Both the position numbers and the translations under genes were made by a program. Under the pieces are notes generated by a model that did no database searches, had not been told where the DNA came from, and worked only from the letters and a program-made list of their open reading frames with translations. Source: Saccharobesus litoralis (lineage in GTDB: Bacteria; Pseudomonadota; Gammaproteobacteria; Enterobacterales; Alteromonadaceae). From it: a stretch of DNA of 64,000 nt. Location of the stretch: NCBI RefSeq assembly GCF_003063625.1, contig NZ_CP026604.1, positions 3,388,065-3,452,064 of the forward strand. The letters run 5' to 3'. Positions 1 through 8,429 of this stretch are shown here, in pieces. Numbering within the stretch: the first letter of the stretch is position 1; every line of letters begins with the position of its first letter.

Positions 1-1308
1 ATGAGCCAGAGCCCAGTCAAAACGACGGACGGCCAACGCATTGCGGTTGTCTCAGGGTTGCGTACCCCATTTGCTAAACAAGCTACGTATTTTCACGGCG
101 TATCGGCCTTAGATATGGCTAAGCTTGTGGTAAACGAACTTTTGTTGAAAAACGAACTTGACCCGCAAGAAATAGAGCAAGTCGTCTATGGTCAAGTTGT
201 GCAAATGCCAGCAGCACCTAATATCGCACGAGAGATAGTACTAGGGACAGGTATGGCGGTGACTACTGATGCCTATAGTGTAAGTCGAGCCTGTGCCACT
301 AGCTTTCAAAGTACAGCCAATATTTGTGAATCGATTATGGCGGGTAATATTAGTACAGGTATTGCTGGTGGGGCTGATTCATCCTCTGTTTTACCGATTG
401 GCGTGTCGAAAAAGTTAGCGCGGGCCTTAGTCGATTTATCTAAGGCTAGAACCTTGGGCCAGCGCTTATCTATTATCAAACGTTTGGGTTTAAAAGATTT
501 ACTGCCTGTTCCCCCTGCTGTGGCTGAATACTCAACCGGATTGAGTATGGGGCAAACCGCAGAGCAAATGGCTAAAACCCATCAAATATCGCGAGCCGAT
601 CAAGATGCGTTGGCGCATCGTTCTCATGATTTGGCGGCCAAAGCGTGGAGTGATGGCAAAATGGCTGATGAAGTGATGGTAGCCCATGCCGTGCCATACA
701 AATCCTATTTGGATGTTGATAATAATATTCGCTTTAATTCGAGCTTGGATTCTTACGCTAAATTACGCCCAGTATTTGATCGTAAGCATGGTTCAGTGAC
801 CGCGGCTAATGCGACGCCATTAACTGATGGCGCTTCGGCTATTTTGTTAATGCGTGAAGACAAAGCCAAAGCCTTAGGCTATCAACCCATAGGTTATATT
901 CGCGCTTTCGCGTTTACTGCCATTGATGTTTGGCAGGATATGCTAATGGGGCCGAGTTACGCGACGCCGAAAGTGCTAGCTAAAGCGGGTATGCAACTGA
1001 GGGATTTAGATTTAATTGAAATGCATGAAGCATTTGCGGCGCAAGCCTTAGCCAACATGAAAATGTTTGCGAGTAAAAAGTTTGCCCAAGAGCAATTGGG
1101 ACTGAGTGCGGCAATTGGTGAAATCGATATGGAAAAGTTTAATGTTAATGGTGGTTCGATTGCCTATGGTCATCCCTTCGCCGCTACCGGTACGCGTTTG
1201 ATCACGCAAACTTTAAATGAGCTTAATCGTCGCGGTGGTGGTGTAGGCTTAACAACAGCGTGTGCGGCCGGTGGTTTGGGTGCAGCCATGATAGTGGAAA
1301 CAGAATAG
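1..1308 (+). CDS. fadI: 3-ketoacyl-CoA thiolase FadI (beta-oxidation, beta subunit)
   Basis: Catalyses the last step of fatty-acid beta-oxidation, thiolytic cleavage of 3-ketoacyl-CoA to acetyl-CoA and a shortened acyl-CoA, in a complex with FadJ. The 435-aa product is the usual FadI length. It shows the thiolase nucleophile in SRACATS (Cys98), the GHP motif (His391) near the C-terminus and the second catalytic Cys in CAAGGLG (Cys421). The ATG is the first base of the window, so promoter and ribosome site are not visible, but [19 protein letters not shown] is a normal FadI N-terminus. fadJ follows 17 bases after the stop, so the two are surely co-transcribed. FadI rather than FadA is chosen from the length, the internal sequence and the gene order (thiolase first). 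Confidence 0.95.
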   Translation: MSQSPVKTTDGQRIAVVSGLRTPFAKQATYFHGVSALDMAKLVVNELLLKNELDPQEIEQVVYGQVVQMPAAPNIAREIVLGTGMAVTTDAYSVSRACATSFQSTANICESIMAGNISTGIAGGADSSSVLPIGVSKKLARALVDLSKARTLGQRLSIIKRLGLKDLLPVPPAVAEYSTGLSMGQTAEQMAKTHQISRADQDALAHRSHDLAAKAWSDGKMADEVMVAHAVPYKSYLDVDNNIRFNSSLDSYAKLRPVFDRKHGSVTAANATPLTDGASAILLMREDKAKALGYQPIGYIRAFAFTAIDVWQDMLMGPSYATPKVLAKAGMQLRDLDLIEMHEAFAAQALANMKMFASKKFAQEQLGLSAAIGEIDMEKFNVNGGSIAYGHPFAATGTRLITQTLNELNRRGGGVGLTTACAAGGLGAAMIVETE

Positions 1309-1325
1309 GGCCTAGGGGAATGACA

Positions 1326-3479
1326 ATGACGACTGCAGAATTCGAACATTTTTCGTTTGTGATCCGTGAGGACAATATTGCCTTGGTAACACTGGATGTG
1401 CCGGGCGAAAGTATGAATGTACTTAATCATCAAACCATAGAAGAGCTAGAGAAATTGTTGGATGTACTGGCGACAACTAGCAATTTACGTGGTGTGATTG
1501 TGCAAAGTGGCAAGCCAGATTCATTTATCGCAGGAGCGGATGTTAAGATGCTGGATGCTTGTGTTAATGCGGCGGAAGCAACAGCATTAGCTGAGCGTGG
1601 TCAGGCGGTATTTGATCGGGTTGAAGGTTTTGCTGTGCCATTTGTTGTGGCCATTCATGGTGTGTGTTTAGGAGGTGGATTGGAGTTTGCATTAGCCTGC
1701 CATTATCGGGTAATAACGGACAATGACAAAACACAGTTAGGTTTGCCAGAAGTGAAAATTGGTTTACTGCCAGGCAGTGGCGGCACCCAGCGCTTACCGC
1801 GTTTGGTCGGCATTCAAACTGGGTTGGATATGATGTTAACCGGTAAGCAACTGCGAGCCAAACAAGCGTTGAAGACAGGCTTAGTGGATGACATGGTGCC
1901 GCAAAGCATTTTGCTTGATGTTGCGAGCAAGCTAATTACGCAAGGCAAGCCGACTAAAGCGCGAAAACGCAGTTTGCTGAATAAATTATTAGAAGATAAT
2001 TCCTTTGGCCGTGGCATTGTGTTTGACCAAGCGCTAAAACAAGTTGAGAAGAAAACTCATGGTCATTACCCAGCGCCAGGCAAAATTATTCAAGCGGTGC
2101 GCTCGGGTATTGAACAAAAGAGCATGGCATTGGGCTTACGTACTGAAGCGAAATTGTTTGGTGAGTTAAAAGAAACCCCACAAAGCTATCAATTACGTAA
2201 CTTATTTTTTGCGACAGTTGAGCAGAAGAAAGATTCAGGTGTCAGTGTTGAGCCGAGCGCCATCAATAAAGCGGCGATCCTGGGTGGAGGGTTAATGGGT
2301 GGTGGTATTGCCTATGTCACTGTAGATAAAGCCAACATTCCAGCCAGAATTAAAGACATTAACCATCAAGGGATCAGCAACGCTTTTCGTTATAGTTATG
2401 ATCTGTGGCAACAAAAAGTCAAACGGCGCTTTTTGCCGCAAGCTAAGCTTGAAAAAAACATGTTGATGCTTTCAGGCACCACAGAATATAAGTCGTTTTA
2501 CGATACAGATATCGTCGTTGAAGCTGTGTTTGAAGATCTCGACTTAAAGCAAAACATGGTGGCAGAAATTGAAAAAGCTTGCCCTGAGCATACCATTTTT
2601 GCAACTAATACTTCGTCGCTACCCATAGGTCAAATTGCGGCTAAAGCCGAGCGGCCAGAAAATGTCATTGGTCTGCACTACTTTTCGCCAGTTGACAAAA
2701 TGCCTTTAGTGGAAGTGATCACTCATGACAAAACCAGTGAACAAACAATCGCGACTACATTGGCTTTTGCGCGGCAGCAAGGTAAAACCCCAATTGTGGT
2801 TAAAGACGGTGCTGGTTTTTATGTAAACCGCATTTTAGCGCTATACATGAACGAAGCTGCGAATATATTGCTTGAAGGTGAGCCTATCGATGTTATCGAC
2901 AATGCCTTAGTTAAATTTGGCTTTCCTGTTGGTCCGATCAAATTACTCGATGAAGTGGGGATTGATGTTGGCTCAAAAATAGGCCCTATTTTAACTAAAG
3001 AATTAGGACAACGATTTGATCCGCCGAAAGCCTTTGCTGCGGTACTAGCCGATGAGCGCAAAGGCAAAAAGAATCAGCGGGGTTTTTACCAATACCAGTT
3101 AAACCACTTTCAAAAATTAACCCGAGTTAAACCAGGTAAGTTTGTTGATCCTGAGGTTTATCATGTTTTGGGAGTGACTCCGGCGCAAAGTTTAAACAAT
3201 GAAGAAGTGGTCGAGCGTTGTATGGTGCAAATGCTCAATGAAGCCGCACGTTGTTTAGAAGAAGGAATTATTCGCATTGCTCGCGATGGTGATATTGGCG
3301 CGATATTTGGTATTGGCTTTCCGCCTTATCTCGGCGGGCCATTCCGTTACATAGATAGCTTAGGCGCGGATCATCTTGTTTCGCGTTTAGCTCATTATCA
3401 AACGCGATTTGGCGAGCGCTTCGCGCCTTGTGATTTGCTGAATAAGATGGCAGAAGAAGGTAGTCAGTTTTATACCTAA
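1326..3479 (+). CDS. fadJ: Fatty-acid oxidation complex alpha subunit FadJ
   Basis: Multifunctional enoyl-CoA hydratase/3-hydroxyacyl-CoA dehydrogenase, partner of FadI. The N-terminal half is a crotonase fold ([15 protein letters not shown] and [20 protein letters not shown]). The second half is a 3-hydroxyacyl-CoA dehydrogenase with a Rossmann glycine motif GGGLMGGG at about residues 319-326 and the [15 protein letters not shown] substrate-site segment. The length, 717 aa, is close to E. coli FadJ (714). Two ATGs lie six bases apart (1320 and 1326). The AGGGGA at 1314-1319 touches the first but is six bases from the second, so 1326 is chosen. Longer frames reaching back into fadI have no ribosome site. 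The gene ends before a strong hairpin at 3520-3556. Confidence 0.94.
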   Translation: MTTAEFEHFSFVIREDNIALVTLDVPGESMNVLNHQTIEELEKLLDVLATTSNLRGVIVQSGKPDSFIAGADVKMLDACVNAAEATALAERGQAVFDRVEGFAVPFVVAIHGVCLGGGLEFALACHYRVITDNDKTQLGLPEVKIGLLPGSGGTQRLPRLVGIQTGLDMMLTGKQLRAKQALKTGLVDDMVPQSILLDVASKLITQGKPTKARKRSLLNKLLEDNSFGRGIVFDQALKQVEKKTHGHYPAPGKIIQAVRSGIEQKSMALGLRTEAKLFGELKETPQSYQLRNLFFATVEQKKDSGVSVEPSAINKAAILGGGLMGGGIAYVTVDKANIPARIKDINHQGISNAFRYSYDLWQQKVKRRFLPQAKLEKNMLMLSGTTEYKSFYDTDIVVEAVFEDLDLKQNMVAEIEKACPEHTIFATNTSSLPIGQIAAKAERPENVIGLHYFSPVDKMPLVEVITHDKTSEQTIATTLAFARQQGKTPIVVKDGAGFYVNRILALYMNEAANILLEGEPIDVIDNALVKFGFPVGPIKLLDEVGIDVGSKIGPILTKELGQRFDPPKAFAAVLADERKGKKNQRGFYQYQLNHFQKLTRVKPGKFVDPEVYHVLGVTPAQSLNNEEVVERCMVQMLNEAARCLEEGIIRIARDGDIGAIFGIGFPPYLGGPFRYIDSLGADHLVSRLAHYQTRFGERFAPCDLLNKMAEEGSQFYT

Positions 3480-3519
3480 TATTTGAAGTTTGGTCGCTTT
3501 GGTCGCTATATAGGTAGTG

Positions 3520-3556
3520 ATACTGCGCGTAATACTTTTTAGGTATTGCGCAGTAT
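3520..3556. terminator. Hairpin between convergent fadJ and the hydrolase gene
   Basis: ATACTGCGC (3520-3528) pairs with GCGCAGTAT (3548-3556), and inside it AATAC pairs with GTATT. This is a long, nearly continuous stem around a T-rich loop, sited between two convergent stop codons. No clean T-tract follows on either strand, so it is a probable bidirectional terminator or mRNA end-protecting hairpin rather than a textbook intrinsic terminator. Confidence 0.55.
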
Positions 3557-3585
3557 GCTGGTTTAGCGATCGAACAGGTTAAAAG

Positions 3586-4776
3586 TTATAACCGCGTGTT
3601 CTGTTTTGTTTTAAGTTGATGGGCTTGAGTCCAAAAGTCTCTTGATAGTTTATTGACGGCATTGGTTTCTGCATTAACTAGCATGGCAAAGCCGATACCT
3701 AACTCAGGTGAATAACCAATATCGGCGCGAAAGCCTTGTACCCAACCAGAGTGATACACGACTTTGTAATCGGCTAATTGGTAGATACGCCAGCCATAAC
3801 CGTATGACGCATTTTTTAAATGTTTACGCCATAAGCGGCGACGCATATCCTTTTTAGTTTGAATTCTTGGTATGGCTGTTTCATTGATCACTGCTGGTGA
3901 AATGACCTCGGGATTGTGGCCTAAATTGGCCGCTAGCCATTTGGCTAAATCTAAAATACTGGCGTTAACGCCTGCCGCTGGGGCAACTTTGTAATAACTC
4001 GGTTTAACCTTTACCCCTTTCCATAAATAGTTGTACGTTTTTTGCCCTTTTTTATTTTTGTGGCCAGTGGCGATACGCTTGTGCAGAATATGGGGTTGTG
4101 CGGTATAGCGAGCTTGTTGAAAGGCCGTGTAACCTATGGATGCATCGCGCATTTTTAATGGTTCAAAAATCCGCTGAGTTAATAGATCGGCAAAACTTAT
4201 CTCAATCTGTTGCTCAATTGCCGGTTCTATAAATGAATAGGCTATGTTTTGATAACCATAACATTGTGCTGGTGGGCACAAAGGTTTGAGTTTTTTAAAT
4301 TGGCTAATAATTTTATCTAAATGCCAATTTTCATTGAGTAGATTATCGTAAGCATTGGGTAATAAGCCACTTGAGTGACTTAGCACATGCTTGAGTTGAA
4401 TTTTATCGGCCGCCCCTTTGTTGGCGAGTGCAAACTGCGGTACAAAACGGGTGACAGGGGCATTTAAATCAATTTTGTTTTCTTGCGCCAACATAGTGGC
4501 TAAGGTTCCGGCAAAGGTTTTTGATACCGAAGCTAAGCGAAATACGGTAGACGCGGTAACACGTTGCGATTTAGCTAAATCGACATAGCCATAGGTTTCT
4601 AGGGCTGTGATTTTATTGTTATCTAAAATAACGTAAGTGCCACCGGGAATGTTATGTTTTTTAAGTTCTTGGTGAAAGGTTTGCTGAAAAGTCTGGTTAA
4701 AATCCGGCTGGTTTTGCGCGGTCGCTAACTGGGCAATCAAAGATAAAAAGATTAGCGTTAATCCGCGGATAGTCAT
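3586..4776 (-). CDS. Exported serine beta-lactamase-like hydrolase (class C/PBP4* fold)
   Basis: A 396-aa serine hydrolase of the beta-lactamase/penicillin-binding superfamily. A signal peptide (residues 1-20, ending ATA-Q) sends it to the periplasm. The catalytic SxxK is SVSK (Ser83-Lys86) in FRLASVSKTFAG. YQN near residue 172 is the YxN motif, and HSG near residue 340 stands where KTG is found in classical enzymes, as in esterase/peptidase-type members (EstB, PBP4*). Substrate cannot be told: members include D-aminopeptidases, esterases and true AmpC enzymes, and the HSG variant argues against a clinical-type beta-lactamase. It is divergent from the CRTAC1-like gene and convergent with fadJ. 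Confidence 0.85.
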   Translation of the reverse strand: MTIRGLTLIFLSLIAQLATAQNQPDFNQTFQQTFHQELKKHNIPGGTYVILDNNKITALETYGYVDLAKSQRVTASTVFRLASVSKTFAGTLATMLAQENKIDLNAPVTRFVPQFALANKGAADKIQLKHVLSHSSGLLPNAYDNLLNENWHLDKIISQFKKLKPLCPPAQCYGYQNIAYSFIEPAIEQQIEISFADLLTQRIFEPLKMRDASIGYTAFQQARYTAQPHILHKRIATGHKNKKGQKTYNYLWKGVKVKPSYYKVAPAAGVNASILDLAKWLAANLGHNPEVISPAVINETAIPRIQTKKDMRRRLWRKHLKNASYGYGWRIYQLADYKVVYHSGWVQGFRADIGYSPELGIGFAMLVNAETNAVNKLSRDFWTQAHQLKTKQNTRL

Positions 4777-4916
4777 ACTTGCTGGATCTCAAAATAATAA
4801 TGGTTGATTATGTTACCGAGTCCGCTTTGTAAATGGTAGGTGAGATACTCATCGCTTGGCAAAAAAGTTTATTGTTTGGCTTTCGAATCGTTTTTTAAAT
4901 CATTTATTTAGCAAGC

Positions 4917-4945
4917 TTGAGCTAGCATAACCAGCCCTGTATATT
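4917..4945 (+). promoter_or_regulatory. Predicted sigma70 promoter for the CRTAC1-like gene
   Basis: TTGAGC at 4917-4922 and TATATT at 4940-4945 are separated by exactly 17 bases. Transcription would start near 4952, about 40 bases before the ATG at 4992. The alternative TTG start at 4944 would sit inside the -10 box, which supports the later start. Prediction from consensus match only. Confidence 0.5.
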
Positions 4946-4991
4946 GCTAGCGTTAATAAATCTAAATATTTTAAAATTTAAGTCGCTTATC

Positions 4992-7900
4992 ATGCCTATA
5001 TTTTTGCCTAAATGGCTTCTTCGTGTTGTTTGTGTTGTTGGATGTTACTTGCCGATAATGACACTTGCTGATGATTTATCCATTGCGACTATTTTACAAG
5101 AAATCGAAAAGCTTGAATCGAAAAGTGATCCTAAATGCTATGCTACCGCATCGCGCTTAGAAGATTTTATGTTTGGTACGCCTTTGTCCGATGAGGCGCG
5201 GTTTAGTAAGAATGATCTACAAAAACAATTAGCGAAATTAATTTGGCAAAAAGCGGCGCAAATTAATCAGCAAGGGTTAGTACAAACTCAGCATATTCAG
5301 CAAGCGATAGCATCGAGTTTACAATACCAAAAAAATCAAGCGGGGCATTGGCAACTAACTTTTGCTAGTCAGCAAGCGCTAACTTTACATGAAACGGATG
5401 TTCGACAGTACGACAGTATTGCTTATGCACTAAGAGCGATCCTTGCTGTACAACAGGAGCAGTTAATTAGCAGTGCCGCGCCATTACCTATGCTTGCGCC
5501 TGACGCGGTAAATTACCTTAAGCAGATCGTTAATTTATATACGTTGGCAGTACTTAAAGTTAGTGATAATCAAGCGCGGTTAAATAATCAATACCAAGTT
5601 AATGCCGCAAATTTAAAAGCAAATTGGTTTGGCTTAAATAAACCTATGTTTGCTCAATTGGCAACGGCGAGCTCTGCCGCAAAGGCCAGTGCTGATTTAA
5701 ATACGAACGCAAATCCAACCCCCAACCCAATAGTGTCAACACAGCCAACAGATTTGCGATTGTTTAAGCAAATTATTCAGCAAAAAGTGAATGCCTACAA
5801 AGCTTACAACAACATTAGTAATCAGTTGTTTTTTCGTAATTTGCAAGTGTATTTTGCGCGGGTGAGTTGGCCTGCCGATGCCGAAGAGGGCAAGCAATTT
5901 CGCTCAACCTTTACAGAGATCCTCATTGCTTTTGCTGGCGATCTGTTTAAACAGTCGCAGGCAATAGCATTACAAGACAAGCATGTAGTAATAGAAGAAA
6001 GTGATGTTAATGCCGCAGCGCAAGCGTTTATGCCACATGAGGTTAACGAATACGAAGACGTCATCTTTTTTCCACGCTTAGCCGAGCAAAAAATCACCAT
6101 AGAGTCTTACGACATGGATGCGTTTCGCGATAGTGGCATCCATTGGCGGTATTTTGAATTTGCCATTAATGAACCTAACTTTAAGCCATTACTTGAACCC
6201 AACCCATTTGCGGCTGAGTTATTGGCTGAGAATGTCGCGCAATTTGGCGTATTGTTATTGCGAGTGGCTGGCCTAAATGCCATAGCTAATGATCGTGACC
6301 GCCTGCGTTTGGCGGATTTAAAAGTGGCGGTGGCGCAGATAAATCAAAAAATTAATGCCCATCAGCAGGCGCTCCCGATCGATCAACAGCAATTAGCGAT
6401 TCACTCGTCAGATCAAGCCAGTGAATATAAAGATGTCTTGTTTAGCGACGTTAGCCATGAGTTAGGTATAAAGATGGAACACCGCAGCTCAGACTGGCTT
6501 AATCGGTTGCTGCGCAGCTACTTACCGAAAGGAGATGGCGTTGGCACAATTACCGTGCCACCGGCTTTTGGTGGTGCCGGTGTCGCGGCGGGCGATATTA
6601 ATAATGATGGTCTGCAAGATGTACTGGTATTAAGTGGTGCTGGCAATCGCTTGTATGTTAATAGTCAGCAAGGTTTTAAAGATATAAGCCAAAGCTCTGG
6701 GTTGGCCAATTGGCGCCGAGCGGATAATAACCCAGGTGAACCGAGACAACCTTTGATAGCCGATATCGATAACGACGGTTGGCAAGATATAGTGATCACC
6801 TATGTTAATGATACACATCGTGTGTACCGTAATTTGGGCAATAATCGTTTCGAAGATAAAACCGAGGTTAGTCAACTTGGTGGCCAAGCTTTAGTGGGTG
6901 GCCCAGCAACCGTATTTGATTATGACAACGATGGCTTACTGGATATATACATAACCTATTTTGGTAATTATTTACGTGGTGAATTGCCCACCCTAAAACG
7001 CCGTAATACCAATGGTTTGCCGAATAAATTATTTAAAAATATGGGTGGGTTTCGCTTTAAAGATGTCACAGCTAATTCTGGGTTAGACAACCGAGGCTGG
7101 GGACAAGCGGTAACGCATACTGATCTCAATCAGGACGGTTGGCAAGATCTTATCGTTGGTAATGATTTTGGAATTAACTCTTACTATATTAATCAAGGTA
7201 ATGGGCAATTTATTGATGTTGCTAGTCAATTGGGCACAGATAAACCGTCTTATACCATGAACATAGGCTTAACCGATTTAAACGGCGATTTTCAGCCAGA
7301 TATTTATATTTCTAATATCGTTACCATGAACAAAGACGAAAAATACGTGTTACCGAATGAAGATACGCGTATGAAGTTTAACCCAGAAAAACTGGCTAAT
7401 ATGCGTGTAGTCGAAGCGAATGATTTATTTATCTCGGCCAAAGGTAAGGATAATTTGCCGCGATACAGCTTAAGTGAGCTAGTTGGGCGTGGATATTCTT
7501 CTACGGGTTGGTCTTGGGATGCCGATTTTTTTGATTTTGATAACGACGCCGATGACGATTTATACGTGCTTAATGGCATGAATGAATTTAACCTTTATAG
7601 CAGTAAAAACCCGTATTACACAGATCCTTTAAGTAATAAACAAAAAGATATTGTTATGCCAGTTTCGTTTAAAGAGCGTAATGTATTTTTTATTAATCAA
7701 GGTGGTCGATTAGTTAATGCTTCTAAACAAAGTGGCACTGACTTGCTAAGTAATTCGCGCAGTGCTGTGTATTTTGATTATGACTTGGATGGCGATTTAG
7801 ATATTTTAGTTAATAACTATCATGAGGCCAGCGTGTTACTGCGTAACAATAGCCAAAATCTAAATAACAATTGGTTAAAAGTGAAATTGCTGGGCTCGCC

Positions 7901-8150
7901 GCAAGATAAAGTCAATTTAGACGCTATAGGCGCGCGAATTGAATTGATCACCGACAATAACGACAAAATTTGGCGCGAGGTGCATGGCTCAATAGGCTAT
8001 ATGTCGGTTCACCCTAAAACTCAGCATTTTGGATTGGGCAAAGCCAAACAAGCGTCACTGCGGATCATCTGGCCAAATGGCCAAGTACAAACACAACAAC
8101 ATATCAAGGCCAACCAAATAGTGACAATTAAGTATGCGCCTAAAAATTAA
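4992..8150 (+). CDS. Exported CRTAC1-family protein with FG-GAP repeats and a C-terminal ASPIC/UnbV domain
   Basis: A 1052-aa exported protein. Residues 1-26 form a signal peptide (MPIFLPKWLLRVVCVVGCYL then PIMTLA). Residues about 27-500 are helical and Gln/Ala-rich without a recognised domain. From about residue 530 come at least seven FG-GAP/VCBS-type calcium loops (DINNDGLQD, DIDNDGWQD, DYDNDGLLD, DLNQDGWQD, DLNGDFQPD, DFDNDADDD, DYDLDGDLD), which would build a beta-propeller. The last about 80 residues match ASPIC/UnbV (GARIELITD..., REVHGSIGYMS, HFGLG, IIWPNG). Such proteins are secreted or periplasmic and bind ligands or surfaces; no enzymatic activity can be assigned. The ATG at 4992 is chosen because it starts the signal peptide and a promoter lies just upstream. 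Confidence 0.85.
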   Translation: MPIFLPKWLLRVVCVVGCYLPIMTLADDLSIATILQEIEKLESKSDPKCYATASRLEDFMFGTPLSDEARFSKNDLQKQLAKLIWQKAAQINQQGLVQTQHIQQAIASSLQYQKNQAGHWQLTFASQQALTLHETDVRQYDSIAYALRAILAVQQEQLISSAAPLPMLAPDAVNYLKQIVNLYTLAVLKVSDNQARLNNQYQVNAANLKANWFGLNKPMFAQLATASSAAKASADLNTNANPTPNPIVSTQPTDLRLFKQIIQQKVNAYKAYNNISNQLFFRNLQVYFARVSWPADAEEGKQFRSTFTEILIAFAGDLFKQSQAIALQDKHVVIEESDVNAAAQAFMPHEVNEYEDVIFFPRLAEQKITIESYDMDAFRDSGIHWRYFEFAINEPNFKPLLEPNPFAAELLAENVAQFGVLLLRVAGLNAIANDRDRLRLADLKVAVAQINQKINAHQQALPIDQQQLAIHSSDQASEYKDVLFSDVSHELGIKMEHRSSDWLNRLLRSYLPKGDGVGTITVPPAFGGAGVAAGDINNDGLQDVLVLSGAGNRLYVNSQQGFKDISQSSGLANWRRADNNPGEPRQPLIADIDNDGWQDIVITYVNDTHRVYRNLGNNRFEDKTEVSQLGGQALVGGPATVFDYDNDGLLDIYITYFGNYLRGELPTLKRRNTNGLPNKLFKNMGGFRFKDVTANSGLDNRGWGQAVTHTDLNQDGWQDLIVGNDFGINSYYINQGNGQFIDVASQLGTDKPSYTMNIGLTDLNGDFQPDIYISNIVTMNKDEKYVLPNEDTRMKFNPEKLANMRVVEANDLFISAKGKDNLPRYSLSELVGRGYSSTGWSWDADFFDFDNDADDDLYVLNGMNEFNLYSSKNPYYTDPLSNKQKDIVMPVSFKERNVFFINQGGRLVNASKQSGTDLLSNSRSAVYFDYDLDGDLDILVNNYHEASVLLRNNSQNLNNNWLKVKLLGSPQDKVNLDAIGARIELITDNNDKIWREVHGSIGYMSVHPKTQHFGLGKAKQASLRIIWPNGQVQTQQHIKANQIVTIKYAPKN

Positions 8151-8429
8151 GTACTACGTAGCCCATGCTGCTAGTACTGTTTCAATAAAGAAATGATCAG
8201 TTGAAAGCACCGAGGTCGTAAGAAAAACCTTCTTAATGTAGGTCGAAATTTATTTCGACAATAGCAGCAGAGCTGCTTCAGGCTTGGTTTCTAGGCGCGA
8301 TATTGCCTAATATCAACAGCCATTGTTGAGGCACCAAAAGTAGGCGCTTTAAGCGAGCCTCAACCAATAAGTGAGATTGCAACTAATCAAAATTAAATTA
8401 AAAAGGTATTAGGTAAATTGTTACTGATT
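8151..8429. repeat. Intergenic region with several hairpins, possibly a dispersed palindromic repeat
   Basis: No coding sequence is seen in these 279 bases. Three inverted repeats are visible: GTCGAAA/TTTCGAC with a 4-base loop (8242-8259), AGCAGC/GCTGCT (8263-8277), and GTTGAGGC/GCCTCAAC (8325-8364) enclosing GCGCTT/AAGCG. The first resembles short palindromic repeats scattered between genes in marine gammaproteobacteria; that similarity is from memory and unchecked. The region could also end transcription of the CRTAC1-like gene. Confidence 0.4.
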
